A stretch of DNA of 64,000 bases from Paraburkholderia adhaesiva (GTDB lineage Bacteria > Pseudomonadota > Gammaproteobacteria > Burkholderiales > Burkholderiaceae). The stretch is taken from positions 2,084,501 through 2,148,500 of the forward strand of contig NZ_JAJEJQ010000001.1 in NCBI RefSeq assembly GCF_021390575.1, written 5' to 3'. Both the position numbers and the translations under genes were made by a program. The notes beneath the pieces are model-generated. The model was given only the letters and a program-made list of their open reading frames with translations. It did no database searches and was not told the DNA's origin. Of the stretch, positions 51,998 to 63,057 are shown one piece after another (position 1 is the stretch's first letter; each line of letters begins with the position of its first letter).

Positions 51998-52921
51998 TCA
52001 GTTCTGCGCTGAAGCCGCCTCGCCGCGCCCAGCGTCGCGCACGGCGGCCCATATTTTCAGTGCATCCACGGTCTGTGCAACATCGTGCACGCGAATGATT
52101 GCGGCGCCCCGCTCCGCCGCGCACACAGCGGCAGCCAGGCTCGCTGCGACGCGCTCCGGCGCGGGCCGGTTCACGAGCGCACCGAGCATCGACTTGCGCG
52201 ACATGCCGGCCAGCACCGGATACGGCGCGGCGCCTTGCGGTACGTGCGGCGCCGTCTCGGCCAGATGGGCGAGCAGCGCATAGTTATGCTCGATCACGGC
52301 CTTGCCGAAGCCAAAACCCGGATCGACGCTAATGCGCGCACGCGCCACGCCTGCCGCTTCGAGTTCCGCAACGCGCGCATCGAGAAATGCCCTGACTTCG
52401 CCCACCACGTCCGTGTAATCCGGTGTGCCTACCTGCATCGTCTGCGGCTCGCCGTGCATATGCATCACGCACAACCCGCAATTGCTCGAGCGCACAGCGT
52501 CGATGGCACCCGGCATCCGGAAGCCCCAGATGTCGTTGACCATGTCCGCGCCGGCAGCAATCGCCTGACGCATGACCTCCGGCTTGTACGTATCGACCGA
52601 CAACGGGACGTTCGCCTCGCGCAACTGCTCGATTAGCGGAATCACGCGCGCCAGTTCTTCGTCGACAGGCACCGGCGGCGCACCAGGCCGCGTAGACTCG
52701 CCGCCGATATCGAGGATGTCCGCGCCGTCGAGCAGCATCTGCTCGGCGCGCCGCAGCGCATCGCCAAACTCGGCATAACGACCGCCGTCCGAAAACGAAT
52801 CGGGCGTGATGTTCAGGATGCCCATGACCAGCGGGCGCTCGAACGTCAGCGTGAAACGACCGCACTGTAGCGGCTCTGGAAGCAGATTACCCTGCGAGAT
52901 CAAATTGGGCACGTGAAACAA
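51998..52921 (-). CDS. folP: Dihydropteroate synthase
   Basis: A 307-aa TIM-barrel enzyme joining p-aminobenzoate and pterin pyrophosphate in folate synthesis; the target of sulfonamides. [36 protein letters not shown] and GMSRKSMLG are the classic motifs. In the usual ftsH-folP-glmM order. Confidence 0.96.
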   Translation of the reverse strand: MFHVPNLISQGNLLPEPLQCGRFTLTFERPLVMGILNITPDSFSDGGRYAEFGDALRRAEQMLLDGADILDIGGESTRPGAPPVPVDEELARVIPLIEQLREANVPLSVDTYKPEVMRQAIAAGADMVNDIWGFRMPGAIDAVRSSNCGLCVMHMHGEPQTMQVGTPDYTDVVGEVRAFLDARVAELEAAGVARARISVDPGFGFGKAVIEHNYALLAHLAETAPHVPQGAAPYPVLAGMSRKSMLGALVNRPAPERVAASLAAAVCAAERGAAIIRVHDVAQTVDALKIWAAVRDAGRGEAASAQN

Positions 52922-53018
52922 GGTCAGAAGTGTAACGAAAAACCGTCGCCAGAAATGGAGGCGGGCCGATGTGAACTCACACCGGCCCGCAACTTGATTT
53001 GATTCAGGACAAAGGCGT

Positions 53019-54908
53019 TCAGGCCGGCGCAGTCGCGCTGCCAGGTTTCACCTCAGTACCCGCGCTGCCCCCCGACGACGACGCGTCACCCGCCGACGGC
53101 GTGCTCTTGGGCGAACGAGGCGGACGACCCTCCATGATGTCGTTGATCTGGTCGGCGTCGATCGTTTCCCACTCCATCAGAGCAGCGGTCATCGCCTCGA
53201 CCTTGTCGCGATTCTCGTCGAGCATGCGCTTAGCGAGGCTGTACTGCTCGTCTAGCACGCGGCGGATTTCCGCATCGACCTTCTGCTGCGTCGCTTCCGA
53301 AATGGCGCGCGTGAAGCCCTTGCCAAACGGACTGCTGCCATCGTCGTCTTCCACGTAGACCATCGGCCCGAGCGCGTCGGTCATGCCGAATCGTGCCACC
53401 ATCGCGCGGGCCGTCTGCGTCGCCTTGTTGAAGTCGTCCGAAGCGCCAGTGCTGATGAGATTCAGGAACAGCTCTTCTGCAACGCGGCCGCCGAACAGGA
53501 TGGCCAGACGGTCAAGCAGATAATCCTTCGAATACGTTTCGTTGTCGTGCTCCGGCAACTGCCAGGTCACGCCCAGCGCGCGACCGCGCGGAATGATCGT
53601 AACCTTGTGGACCGGATCGGCCTTCGGCAACAGCTTCGCGATCACGGCGTGGCCCGACTCGTGGTACGCCGTGGCGCGCTTCGCTTCTTCGCGGATGACC
53701 GCCGACTTGCGCTCCGGACCCATGAAGATCTTGTCCTTCGCGTCCTCGAAATCCTGCATCTCGACGATGCGCTTGCCGCGACGTGCTGCGAACAGCGCCG
53801 CTTCGTTCACGAGGTTCGCCAGATCGGCGCCCGAGAAACCAGGCGTGCCACGCGCGATCACCGCTGCGTCGACGTCGTTGGCGATCGGCACCTTGCGCAG
53901 GTGCACCTTCATGATCTGTTCGCGGCCGCGGATGTCCGGCAAGCCCACATAGACCTGGCGGTCGAAACGGCCCGGGCGCAGCAGCGCCTTGTCCAGCACG
54001 TCCGAACGGTTCGTCGCAGCGATCACGATCACACCCGAGTTCGCCTCGAAGCCGTCCATCTCGACAAGCATCTGATTCAGCGTCTGCTCGCGCTCGTCGT
54101 TGCCGCCGCCCATGCCGGCGCCGCGATGGCGGCCGACAGCGTCGATTTCGTCGATGAACACGATGCACGGCGCATGCTTCTTGGCCTGTTCGAACATGTC
54201 GCGCACGCGGGCCGCGCCCACGCCGACGAACATTTCAACGAAGTCCGAACCCGAGATGCTGAAGAAAGGCACCTTCGCTTCGCCCGCGATCGCACGCGCG
54301 AGCAGCGTCTTGCCGGTACCCGGAGGGCCGACGAGCAGCACGCCGCGCGGGATACGCCCGCCGAGCTTCTGGAATTTTTGCGGATCGCGCAGGAAGTCGA
54401 CGAGTTCGGAGACCTCTTCCTTGGCTTCGTCGCAGCCTGCGACGTCGGAGAAGTTGACCGCGTTGTTATTCTCGTCGATCAGGCGGGCGCGCGATTTACC
54501 AAAGGAGAACGCCCCGCCTTTGCCGCCCCCCTGCATCTGCCTCATCATGTAGAACCAGAACACGATGATGAGTATCGTCGGTCCGAGGTAGTACAGCGCC
54601 GAGACGAGCGCGTTCGGTTCTTCGTCAGCCTTGCCGCTCACCTGCACGCCGTATTTCATCAGGTCGCCGACCATCCAGATGTCGCCGGGCGACACGATCT
54701 GGTATTTCTGGCCATCCGCTGGAGTGACCGTGAGGTTCCGCCCCTGCACCACGACGCTCTTGACCTTGCCGTTCCGCGCGTCGTCCATGAACTGCGAATA
54801 CGAGACGCCTTCCTGGACACGGGGCTTGTCGAACTGCTTGAACACCGTAAACAGCACCAGTGCGATAACCAGCCACACTGCTGCCTTCGAAAACATGTTG
54901 TTGTTCAA
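53019..54908 (-). CDS. ftsH: ATP-dependent zinc metalloprotease FtsH
   Basis: A 629-aa membrane AAA protease. Two membrane segments (about residues 7-24 and 105-122) flank a periplasmic domain; Walker [13 protein letters not shown], Walker [12 protein letters not shown], the SRH region and the zinc site HESGHAVIA are all seen. The start appears to be TTG at 54908 with AAGGAG 7 bases upstream; an ATG four codons later is the alternative. It degrades misfolded membrane proteins and regulators. Confidence 0.96.
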   Translation of the reverse strand: MNNNMFSKAAVWLVIALVLFTVFKQFDKPRVQEGVSYSQFMDDARNGKVKSVVVQGRNLTVTPADGQKYQIVSPGDIWMVGDLMKYGVQVSGKADEEPNALVSALYYLGPTILIIVFWFYMMRQMQGGGKGGAFSFGKSRARLIDENNNAVNFSDVAGCDEAKEEVSELVDFLRDPQKFQKLGGRIPRGVLLVGPPGTGKTLLARAIAGEAKVPFFSISGSDFVEMFVGVGAARVRDMFEQAKKHAPCIVFIDEIDAVGRHRGAGMGGGNDEREQTLNQMLVEMDGFEANSGVIVIAATNRSDVLDKALLRPGRFDRQVYVGLPDIRGREQIMKVHLRKVPIANDVDAAVIARGTPGFSGADLANLVNEAALFAARRGKRIVEMQDFEDAKDKIFMGPERKSAVIREEAKRATAYHESGHAVIAKLLPKADPVHKVTIIPRGRALGVTWQLPEHDNETYSKDYLLDRLAILFGGRVAEELFLNLISTGASDDFNKATQTARAMVARFGMTDALGPMVYVEDDDGSSPFGKGFTRAISEATQQKVDAEIRRVLDEQYSLAKRMLDENRDKVEAMTAALMEWETIDADQINDIMEGRPPRSPKSTPSAGDASSSGGSAGTEVKPGSATAPA

Positions 54909-55119
54909 AGCACCACTCCTTCACTCATAGACGGGCGCCTACATTTGCCTTGCGACACCACCAAAGCATTCTAATCCAGTACGCAGGCACCCGCCATAAT
55001 CAATCTCTACCGCGGGAATAGCCTCGGGGCCTTATCAGGTGGCCCTTCCAGCGGCCTTTCAACACCCTCTGCCGGCAGTTTTCTACCCTGCCCTGCGTAC
55101 ACCGGAACCGATCACCGCT

Positions 55120-55782
55120 TCAACGCGGCCGCTTCAGTTGTTTACCCAATATAAACGTTTCGGCCGATTTGTCCCGCGAAGCCTTCGGCTTGCGGGCAGC
55201 CACAACTTTGAACTGATTCTTGAATTTCTCGACGATCTGGCTGTAACCACTACCGTGAAAACATTTTACTAAAAGGGCGCCATCTGGTTTCAGATGATTC
55301 TGCGAGAACTCGAGTGCGAGATCGCACACGTGTTCGATCCGCGCGGCATCGGCTGACGCCACGCCCGACAGATTGGGAGCCATGTCCGAAATTACAAGAT
55401 CGACCGGACGTCCGCCAACACGTTCTTCGAGTTGCGCAAGCACGTCGTCCTCGCGGAAGTCGCCCTGGATGAACTGAACGTCGGCGATCGGCTCCATGGG
55501 CAGCAGGTCGAGGGCAATGACCGTGCCGTCGATGCCACCCTCCCGCTCGGCGTCGCGTTTCGTGCCCTGCGCGAGCTTATTGCGCACGTACTGGCTCCAG
55601 CTGCCCGGCGCCGCGCCGAGATCGACGATCACCATGCCAGGGCGGATCAGCTTGTCCTGCTCGTCGATTTCCTTCAGCTTGTACGCAGCGCGGGCGCGAT
55701 ACCCCTCCCGCTGCGCCATTTTCACGTACGGATCGTTAATATGGTCGTGCAGCCACGACTGGTTGAAGCGGTTTTTTGCCAT
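55120..55782 (-). CDS. rlmE: 23S rRNA (uridine-2552-2'-O)-methyltransferase RlmE
   Basis: A 220-aa FtsJ/RrmJ. The SAM loop is [15 protein letters not shown] and the catalytic K-D-K-E set includes [14 protein letters not shown] and [11 protein letters not shown]. It methylates U2552 in the 50S A-loop. Placed upstream of ftsH as in many proteobacteria. Confidence 0.96.
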   Translation of the reverse strand: MAKNRFNQSWLHDHINDPYVKMAQREGYRARAAYKLKEIDEQDKLIRPGMVIVDLGAAPGSWSQYVRNKLAQGTKRDAEREGGIDGTVIALDLLPMEPIADVQFIQGDFREDDVLAQLEERVGGRPVDLVISDMAPNLSGVASADAARIEHVCDLALEFSQNHLKPDGALLVKCFHGSGYSQIVEKFKNQFKVVAARKPKASRDKSAETFILGKQLKRPR

Positions 55783-56010
55783 TAAAGGTGAACTCTTGCT
55801 GCGTCATTGCGCGCTTTTAGCGGATAATACGCGCTTTATTCGTGCGGCCGTCGCGGCCCGTCCGGCTCATCTACGCCGGTTCGCGCCTCGCGTTTTGCCG
55901 TTCTCCACGGTTTTTTCCGTTGTTCCGATGCGCTATGCGACGGGTGAGCTGTCAAAAACGCTCATTCCGGCCCGCTGGGCGCCGTCATTCTAGTCGACTC
56001 TTCATACTCC

Positions 56011-56556
56011 ATGCCCGCCCTTACTCTTACTGCCGAACAGCGCTCCGAACTCCGCTCCGCCGCTCATGCGCTCAAGCCAGTTGTGCTCATCGGCGCAGAG
56101 GGCTTGACCGACGCCGTCCTCAAGGAAATCAAGGTTCACCTTGCCGCGCACCAACTCATCAAGGTTCGCGTGTTCGGTGACGAGCGCGAGGAACGGATCG
56201 CCATCTATGAAGACATCTGCGACCGCCTGAATGCCGCGCCGATTCAGCACATCGGCAAACTGCTCGTGATCTGGAAGCCCGAAGAAGACGCGCCGAAGAC
56301 CACGACTGCACGCGCCGGTGCGCGCGGCACGGTCAAGCGTCCGGCCGGCGACGTGCCGAGCGCGGGCGAAGCCGGCAAGCGCGGCGCGTCACCCCGCGTC
56401 GTCAGGGTCGTCAAGCCGAGCGAAAACCCGATGCGCCGTCCGAAGCCGCAAGCGCTGGTCGTCAAGGGTAACGAGCGTGTCACGCAAGGCGGCAACATCA
56501 AGCGCGCCAAAAAGCGCCAGACGAGCAGCAAGCGCGCCCATCAAGGCTCGAAGTAA
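56011..56556 (+). CDS. yhbY: YhbY-type CRM-domain RNA-binding protein with basic tail
   Basis: A 181-aa protein. The first 95 residues are a CRM/YhbY domain (LRSAAHALKPVVLIGAEGLT, then GDEREERIAIYEDICDRL), which binds pre-50S rRNA. The remaining 85 residues are a low-complexity Lys/Arg/Pro tail, much longer than in E. coli YhbY (97 residues). Divergent from rlmE. Confidence 0.9.
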   Translation: MPALTLTAEQRSELRSAAHALKPVVLIGAEGLTDAVLKEIKVHLAAHQLIKVRVFGDEREERIAIYEDICDRLNAAPIQHIGKLLVIWKPEEDAPKTTTARAGARGTVKRPAGDVPSAGEAGKRGASPRVVRVVKPSENPMRRPKPQALVVKGNERVTQGGNIKRAKKRQTSSKRAHQGSK

Positions 56557-56673
56557 GCGCCACTATCGTGCGCCGCCCGGCCCTGCCTGCGGCGCACACT
56601 TCCGGTTTCAACTGGAAAAATAGCGGATGCGCGGCAGACGGGCCCGCGCTTCAGCGCGGTGCGCCCTGCGACG

Positions 56674-57162
56674 CTACGCCGCGCGCGGCGGCCATGCGGT
56701 GGACAGCACCCACACGAGCGCGATGCCCAGCGAACTCCCAATCAGATAAAACACGCTCGACACGCCGTGCAGCATGCCAAAACGGCTCGCGTACGGCGAA
56801 GTCGCAATGTCCATGCCGGCGCTCATGGCCTGCATGCGTAGTGCGTTCATGGACGGCTGCAGGGCGAAATAGCCGATCAGCACGCACAACACCATCCCGA
56901 GCACCAGCCAGCGCAGCCGTCGATATTGCGCGGCGCCGCTCCGCGCGAGCACGTTAGACAGAACGAGCATCAACACACCGCACGCGAGACCGCCCCATCC
57001 AACGATGTGAAAGAGCCGCGCGGCAATCGAACCAGCCGTTGTGCGTTCAAGCGAGGCAAACAGCACCGGCGCGACCACGTAGCCGACCGTCAGCTGGCTA
57101 CCCACCCACAGCATGGCCAGCAGGCTGAAAAGTCGGTGTGCAAGCGGGGAGACTGGATTCAC
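56674..57162 (-). CDS. DUF4149 family membrane protein
   Basis: A 162-aa protein with four hydrophobic segments and the family start LFSLLAMLWVGSQLTVGYVV followed by APVLFASLERTTAG. Function unknown. It follows greA on the same strand with 13 bases between, suggesting an operon. Confidence 0.85.
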   Translation of the reverse strand: MNPVSPLAHRLFSLLAMLWVGSQLTVGYVVAPVLFASLERTTAGSIAARLFHIVGWGGLACGVLMLVLSNVLARSGAAQYRRLRWLVLGMVLCVLIGYFALQPSMNALRMQAMSAGMDIATSPYASRFGMLHGVSSVFYLIGSSLGIALVWVLSTAWPPRAA

Positions 57163-57175
57163 GTCGGCGTACCCG

Positions 57176-57652
57176 TCAAACGTACCGAACTTCGATGACT
57201 TCGTACTCGCGCACGCCGCTCGGTGCCTGCACCGCGGCGACGTCGCCTTCCGACTTGCCGATCAGCGCGCGCGCAATCGGCGAGCTGACCGAAATCAGAC
57301 CGTGTTCGAGATCGGCCTCGTCGTCGCCGACGATCTGATAAGTGACCGTCTTGCCCGATTCAAGATCTTCGAGGTCGACTGTCGTGCCAAACACGATGCG
57401 ACCGTCCGCTTCCAGCGTGGCGGGATCGATAACCTGCGCCGCTGCGAGCTTCGACTCGATTTCTGCGATGCGGCCTTCGATAAAGCCCTGCTTTTCCTTC
57501 GCGGCGTCGTATTCCGCGTTTTCCGACAGGTCACCCTGCGCACGCGCTTCGGAGATGGAATTGATGACCGCCGGCCGCTCGACGGATTTCAGGCGCTGCA
57601 GTTCTTCACGCAATTGATCTGCGCCACGCCGGGTCAGGGGGATCGTGCTCAT
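57176..57652 (-). CDS. greA: Transcription elongation factor GreA
   Basis: A 158-aa GreA: N-terminal coiled coil with [20 protein letters not shown] (the acidic DxxE tip that enters the RNA polymerase channel) and the C-terminal FKBP-like domain ([20 protein letters not shown]). It rescues backtracked polymerase. ATG at 57652 gives the usual length. Downstream of carB on the same strand. Confidence 0.96.
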   Translation of the reverse strand: MSTIPLTRRGADQLREELQRLKSVERPAVINSISEARAQGDLSENAEYDAAKEKQGFIEGRIAEIESKLAAAQVIDPATLEADGRIVFGTTVDLEDLESGKTVTYQIVGDDEADLEHGLISVSSPIARALIGKSEGDVAAVQAPSGVREYEVIEVRYV

Positions 57653-57836
57653 AGACAACTCAATTAGCCCAAATGGCCACGGAGGCCATAAAAAAAATCA
57701 CCGCGGTTAAGTGCATCCCTGGAGGGCGCCGGCGCTGATAAATGCGCCGGACTTCGAACCCTGTGGGACGCCGCTCAACCGCGGCAGCTAGCGGGGAATT
57801 CCCGCCTCGTGAGGGGTTAGACAGCTAGTCGAACCC

Positions 57837-60800
57837 TTAGTTTAGGCGAGCGTGGAGGCCTTGTAAATCATAGACTTCCAGGTTCTTCAGGTAGCGCAGA
57901 CCCTCGACGGCGGCCCGCGCACCCGACATCGTCGTGTAGTAAGTGACCTTGTTAGCCTGTGCGCTCATGCGGATCGAACGCGAATCGGCGATCGCCGCGC
58001 GCGTTTCGTCCACGGTCGTGAAAACGAGCGAAATTTCGCCGTTCTTGATCATGTCGACGACGTGCGGACGGCCGTCTTTCACCTTGTTGACGACCTTCAC
58101 CGGCACACCGGCCGCCTCGATCGCGGCGGCCGTGCCGCGCGTCGCGACAAGGCCGTAACCGAGTTCGTGCAGCATGCGTGCGACTTCAACGGCCTTCGGC
58201 TTGTCGGCGTCCATCACGGTGATGAACACGGTGCCCGATTCCGGCAGGCGCGAGCCGGCAGCAAGCTGCGACTTGAAGAGCGCTTCGCCGAATGTCTGCC
58301 CCACACCCATCACTTCGCCGGTCGAACGCATTTCGGGTCCGAGCACCGGATCGACGGTCGGGAACTTGATGAACGGGAACACCGCTTCCTTCACGCTGAA
58401 GTACGGCGGCTCGACTTCCTTCGTCACGCCCTGCTGTGCGAGCTTCTGACCGACCATTGCGCGCGCCGCGATTTTCGCGAGCGGCAGGCTCGTGGCCTTC
58501 GACACGTACGGCACCGTACGCGAAGCACGCGGATTCACTTCAAGCACGTAGATGACGTCCTTCTTCGAGCCATCATCCTGCGGAACCTGCTGGATCGCGA
58601 ACTGCACGTTCATCAGGCCGACCACGTTCAGCGCCTTGGCCATCGCGCCGGTCTGACGCTTGAGCTCGGCGATGGTTTCCTTCGACAGCGAGTACGGCGG
58701 CAGCGAACACGCCGAGTCGCCCGAGTGCACGCCCGCCTGCTCGATGTGCTCCATCACGCCGCCGATGAACACCGCTTCACCGTCGGAGATGCAGTCCACG
58801 TCGCATTCGATTGCGTCGTTCAGGAAGCGGTCGAGCAGCACCGGCGAATCGTTGCTGACCTTCACGGCTTCGCGCATGTAGCGCTCGAGGTCGCGCGGCT
58901 CGTGGACGATCTCCATCGCGCGACCGCCCAGCACGTACGACGGACGCACGACCAGCGGGTAGCCGATTTCGTCGGCGAGCTTGAGCGCTTCGTCTTCGGC
59001 GCGCGCGGTGCGGTTCGGCGGCTGGCGCAGGCCGAGGTCCTGCAGCAGCTTCTGGAAGCGCTCGCGGTCTTCGGCTGCGTCGATCATGTCCGGCGACGTA
59101 CCGACGATCGGCACACCGTTCGCTTCGAGGTCGAGCGCGAGCTTCAGCGGCGTCTGGCCGCCGTACTGCACGATCACGCCCACCGGCTTTTCGAGGTCGA
59201 CGATTTCGAGCACGTCTTCGAGCGTGACCGGCTCAAAGTACAGACGATCGGACGTGTCGTAGTCGGTCGAAACGGTTTCGGGGTTGCAGTTGACCATGAT
59301 CGTTTCGTAGCCGTCTTCGCGCATCGCGAGAGCAGCGTGCACGCAGCAGTAGTCGAATTCGATACCCTGGCCGATCCGGTTCGGGCCACCGCCCAGCACC
59401 ATGATCTTCTTGTTGTTCGTCGGATTCGCCTCGCACTCGTCCTCATAAGTCGAGTACATGTAGGCGGTCTTCGTCGCGAACTCGGCCGCGCAAGTGTCCA
59501 CACGCTTGTAGACCGGGCGAACGTTCAGTTCGATACGACGCTTGCGGACATCGGCGGCGTTGCTGCCGAGCAGCTTCGCGAGACGACGGTCCGAGAAGCC
59601 GCTCTGCTTCAGGTAGCGCAGCTCGTCCTTCGACAGGCTTGCGAGCGTGCGGCCCTTCATAGCCGCTTCCTTCTTGATGATCTCTTCGATCTGCGCGAGG
59701 AACCACGGGTCGATCGCCGTTTCCTCGAAGATCTCTTCGCGCGTCATGCCGACGCGGAATGCATCGCCCACGTACCAGATGCGGTCCGGACCGGCTTCGC
59801 CGATCTCGCGGATGATCTCGTCGCGGCTCGTGGTCTTCTCGTCGAGACCGTCAACGCCGACTTCGAGGCCGCGCAGCGCCTTCTGGAACGATTCCTGGAA
59901 CGTACGGCCGATCGCCATGACCTCGCCCACCGACTTCATCTGCGTGGTGAGGCGCGGGTCGGCTTCGCGGAACTTCTCGAACGCGAAACGCGGGATCTTC
60001 GTGACGACGTAATCGATCGTCGGCTCGAACGACGCCGGGGTCTGGCCGCCGGTGATTTCGTTCTTCAGCTCGTCGAGCGTGTAGCCGACGGCGAGCTTCG
60101 CCGCGACCTTCGCGATCGGGAAGCCAGTGGCCTTCGACGCTAGCGCCGACGAACGCGACACACGCGGATTCATCTCGATCACGATCATGCGGCCCGTGCG
60201 CGGATCGATCGAAAACTGCACGTTCGAACCGCCGGTATCGACGCCGATCTCGCGCAGCACGGCGAGCGATGCGTCACGCAGGATCTGGTATTCCTTGTCG
60301 GTCAGGGTCTGCGCGGGCGCCACGGTAATCGAGTCACCGGTGTGGATGCCCATCGGGTCGAGGTTTTCGATCGAGCAGACGATGATGCAGTTGTCCGCCT
60401 TGTCGCGGACCACTTCCATCTCGTACTCCTTCCAGCCGAGCAGCGATTCTTCAATCAGCAGCTCGCGCGTGGGCGAGAGGTCGAGACCGCGCTTGCAGAT
60501 CTCTTCGAATTCTTCGCGGTTATACGCGATGCCGCCACCCGAGCCGCCGAGCGTGAATGACGGACGGATCACGACCGGATAACCGCCCGTGCCGACGGCC
60601 GCTGCGATTTCGGCGTGGACCTTGGTCGCCTCTTCCATCGAGTGCGCGACACCCGATTTCGCCGAGCCCAGGCCGATCTTCGTCATCGCGTCCTTGAACT
60701 TCTGGCGGTCTTCGGCCTTGTCGATCGCTTCCGGCGATGCCCCGATCAGCTCGACGTTGTACTTCGTCAGCACGCCGTGGTGATGCAGATCGAGCGCGCA

Positions 60801-61091
60801 GTTCAGCGCGGTCTGTCCGCCCATCGTCGGCAGGATCGCGTCGGGGCGCTCCTTCTCGATGATGCGCTCCACCACTTCCCACGTGATCGGCTCGATGTAG
60901 GTGACGTCGGCCGTGTTCGGGTCGGTCATGATCGTCGCCGGATTACTGTTGACGAGGATGACCTTGTAGCCTTCTTCGCGCAGCGCCTTGCATGCCTGCG
61001 CGCCCGAATAATCGAACTCGCACGCCTGGCCGATGATGATCGGACCCGCGCCGATGATGAGAATGCTCTTGATGTCTGTCCGCTTGGGCAT
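57837..61091 (-). CDS. carB: Carbamoyl phosphate synthase large subunit
   Basis: A 1084-aa enzyme with two ATP-grasp halves. [20 protein letters not shown] opens it; the second half starts near [16 protein letters not shown], and the C-terminal allosteric domain has [15 protein letters not shown]. It makes carbamoyl phosphate for arginine and pyrimidines with CarA. ATG at 61091; an earlier frame start to 61187 has no ribosome site. Follows carA by 187 bases. Confidence 0.97.
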   Translation of the reverse strand: MPKRTDIKSILIIGAGPIIIGQACEFDYSGAQACKALREEGYKVILVNSNPATIMTDPNTADVTYIEPITWEVVERIIEKERPDAILPTMGGQTALNCALDLHHHGVLTKYNVELIGASPEAIDKAEDRQKFKDAMTKIGLGSAKSGVAHSMEEATKVHAEIAAAVGTGGYPVVIRPSFTLGGSGGGIAYNREEFEEICKRGLDLSPTRELLIEESLLGWKEYEMEVVRDKADNCIIVCSIENLDPMGIHTGDSITVAPAQTLTDKEYQILRDASLAVLREIGVDTGGSNVQFSIDPRTGRMIVIEMNPRVSRSSALASKATGFPIAKVAAKLAVGYTLDELKNEITGGQTPASFEPTIDYVVTKIPRFAFEKFREADPRLTTQMKSVGEVMAIGRTFQESFQKALRGLEVGVDGLDEKTTSRDEIIREIGEAGPDRIWYVGDAFRVGMTREEIFEETAIDPWFLAQIEEIIKKEAAMKGRTLASLSKDELRYLKQSGFSDRRLAKLLGSNAADVRKRRIELNVRPVYKRVDTCAAEFATKTAYMYSTYEDECEANPTNNKKIMVLGGGPNRIGQGIEFDYCCVHAALAMREDGYETIMVNCNPETVSTDYDTSDRLYFEPVTLEDVLEIVDLEKPVGVIVQYGGQTPLKLALDLEANGVPIVGTSPDMIDAAEDRERFQKLLQDLGLRQPPNRTARAEDEALKLADEIGYPLVVRPSYVLGGRAMEIVHEPRDLERYMREAVKVSNDSPVLLDRFLNDAIECDVDCISDGEAVFIGGVMEHIEQAGVHSGDSACSLPPYSLSKETIAELKRQTGAMAKALNVVGLMNVQFAIQQVPQDDGSKKDVIYVLEVNPRASRTVPYVSKATSLPLAKIAARAMVGQKLAQQGVTKEVEPPYFSVKEAVFPFIKFPTVDPVLGPEMRSTGEVMGVGQTFGEALFKSQLAAGSRLPESGTVFITVMDADKPKAVEVARMLHELGYGLVATRGTAAAIEAAGVPVKVVNKVKDGRPHVVDMIKNGEISLVFTTVDETRAAIADSRSIRMSAQANKVTYYTTMSGARAAVEGLRYLKNLEVYDLQGLHARLN

Positions 61092-61278
61092 AACGCTCTC
61101 GCTAAATATTCCTGTGTCTTGTGTCCGGTGGGCGACGGGGTGATCACTAACCGCGCCAGTTGCGCACTTCACCCGTTCACCGCTCACCGCCGGACGCGCG
61201 CGTGGGCCGTTGTTCCTGCACCCTCGCGGCTCGCTGCGCGTCCTTTCCTGCTCGTCCCTGCTGTTCTGCGCCGCGCCC

Positions 61279-62436
61279 TTACGCCGCCGCGCTGCGCTTG
61301 CCGCCCTTCGCGCTGTCCATGAGCGCGGTGAAGCGGTCGAACAGATAGCCGATGTCGTGCGGACCCGGCGATGCTTCCGGGTGACCCTGGAAGCAGAATG
61401 CGGGCTTGTCGGTCAACTCGAAGCCCTGAAGCGTGCCGTCGAAGAGCGAGACGTGCGTGACGCGCGCATTGGCGGGCAGCGTGGCGGCATCGACTGCAAA
61501 ACCGTGGTTCTGCGACGTGATGACCACGCGGCCGTCGCCGAGGTCCTTCACCGGATGGTTCGCGCCGTGATGGCCGGTCTTCATCTTCATGGTCTTCGCG
61601 CCGACCGCGAGGCCCATGATCTGGTGACCAAGGCAGATACCGAACGTCGGGATGCCGCGCGCGATGAATTCCTGCGCCGCCTTGATCGCGTAGTCGCACG
61701 GCTCGGGGTCGCCGGGGCCGTTCGAGAGAAACACGCCGTCCGGGTTCAGCGCGAGCGCGTCCGCAGCCGTGGCCTGTGCGGGTAGCACGGTGACGTGGCA
61801 GCCGCGCTCGGCCAGCATGCGCAGGATGTTCTGCTTCACGCCGTAGTCGAACGCGACGACCTTGTACTTCGGCGCGGTCTGCTTGCCGTAGCCGTCGCCG
61901 AGACGCCATTCGGTGGTCGTCCACTCGTACGACTTGTCCGTCGAAACGACCTTCGCGAGGTCCATGCCCGCGAGACCCGGGAACGAGCGGGCGAGTTCGA
62001 TTGCCTTCGCTTCGTCATCGGAGCCTGCGAGAATTGCGCCGTTCTGCGCACCCTTGTCGCGCAGGATACGCGTGAGCTTGCGCGTGTCGATGCCGGCGAT
62101 GGCCACGACGCCTTCGTCGCGCAGATAGTCGCCGAGCGTGCGCTCCATGCGGAAATTCGACGCGAGCACCGGCAGATCGCGGATGATCAGCCCGGCGGCA
62201 TGGACTTTCGTGGCTTCGACGTCTTCGGCGTTGACGCCGACGTTGCCGATGTGCGGATACGTCAGGGTGACGATCTGGCGAGCGTAGCTCGGGTCTGTCA
62301 GAATTTCCTGATAGCCGGTGATGGCCGTGTTGAACACGACTTCACCAATCGTATGACCCGGCGCGCCGATGGAATAGCCACGAAAGACCGTGCCGTCGGC
62401 GAGCGCGAGCAGAGCGGGAGAGAAAGACGGCAACAC
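61279..62436 (-). CDS. carA: Carbamoyl phosphate synthase small subunit
   Basis: A 385-aa glutamine amidotransferase. The nucleophile Cys is in [12 protein letters not shown], and the His/Glu pair in [15 protein letters not shown]. It passes ammonia to CarB. Preceded by a leader of about 290 bases from a good promoter. Confidence 0.97.
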   Translation of the reverse strand: MLPSFSPALLALADGTVFRGYSIGAPGHTIGEVVFNTAITGYQEILTDPSYARQIVTLTYPHIGNVGVNAEDVEATKVHAAGLIIRDLPVLASNFRMERTLGDYLRDEGVVAIAGIDTRKLTRILRDKGAQNGAILAGSDDEAKAIELARSFPGLAGMDLAKVVSTDKSYEWTTTEWRLGDGYGKQTAPKYKVVAFDYGVKQNILRMLAERGCHVTVLPAQATAADALALNPDGVFLSNGPGDPEPCDYAIKAAQEFIARGIPTFGICLGHQIMGLAVGAKTMKMKTGHHGANHPVKDLGDGRVVITSQNHGFAVDAATLPANARVTHVSLFDGTLQGFELTDKPAFCFQGHPEASPGPHDIGYLFDRFTALMDSAKGGKRSAAA

Positions 62437-62736
62437 GGGAGACTCCTTGGGGGAACACCCAGTGCCGACCTGTTTATCCGACCTGTATCCTGCGGCGGCT
62501 GCTGCGTCGGCATCACGCCTTTTCAGGGCAAGATGCGCGCGCGGCTCGCTCGCTGTCGTCGCATTTTGCGGCGGGTTCTATCTGCGGCGTGCCGGACTGG
62601 TTTCGCACACCGCACACAAGGTGTCGGGGCGGGATTCAGTCGGCGCCGGCGTCCAGAAGCGCAATGCGCGGGCGGCGGATGAACGGATGGGGGAAGGTAG
62701 GCGCTAGGGTGCGGGTTGATAAGCTCAAACCTTGAA

Positions 62737-62766
62737 ATTATAGCCCGAAAGTGCCCTTTTCTTCAA
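62737..62766 (-). promoter_or_regulatory. Promoter of carAB
   Basis: On the minus strand TTGAAG (complement of 62761-62766) and TATAAT (complement of 62737-62742) are 18 bases apart, about 300 bases before the carA start. Confidence 0.7.
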
Positions 62767-62949
62767 ATTTCACGACAACTTATCCGGGCTGGCGCCCGCC
62801 GGCTCGCCTCAACCAACCGGCGCAACGCCCTTTCCACTATAGCCGCAAGCCATCAGACCACAAGGCATTGGCCTGGCCCCGAGACCCTCACGACCGCTCC
62901 CCTGGCGAGCCCGGTTAGCGCGTCGTTGCCGGGAGGTGAACGCAAATGA

Positions 62950-62978
62950 AAACGCCGCCACCCGGTGGGCGACGGCGT
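62950..62978 (-). terminator. Terminator of the mltD-like gene
   Basis: ACGCCG-T-CGCCC-ACC-GGGTG-G-CGGCGT on the minus strand is followed by TTTTCATTTG, 80 bases after the stop codon. Confidence 0.72.
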
Positions 62979-63057
62979 ATGAAGTAAAACGACGAGTGAT
63001 CGGAGCGAACTGCCACGCGCTGCCCCCGCAACGCATGTTGTCACCCTTCGCAAGCCG

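Larger units (their letters stand above)
62437..63057. other. carA leader and mltD downstream region
   Basis: No gene seen. 62437-62730 would be the untranslated leader of carAB, long enough for control by pyrimidines or arginine, but I see no clear attenuator. 62737-62766 is the promoter. 62950-62978 is the mltD terminator. Confidence 0.5.

Noticed and set aside
58062-60143. 693-codon plus-strand frame
   Set aside because: Antisense to carB.
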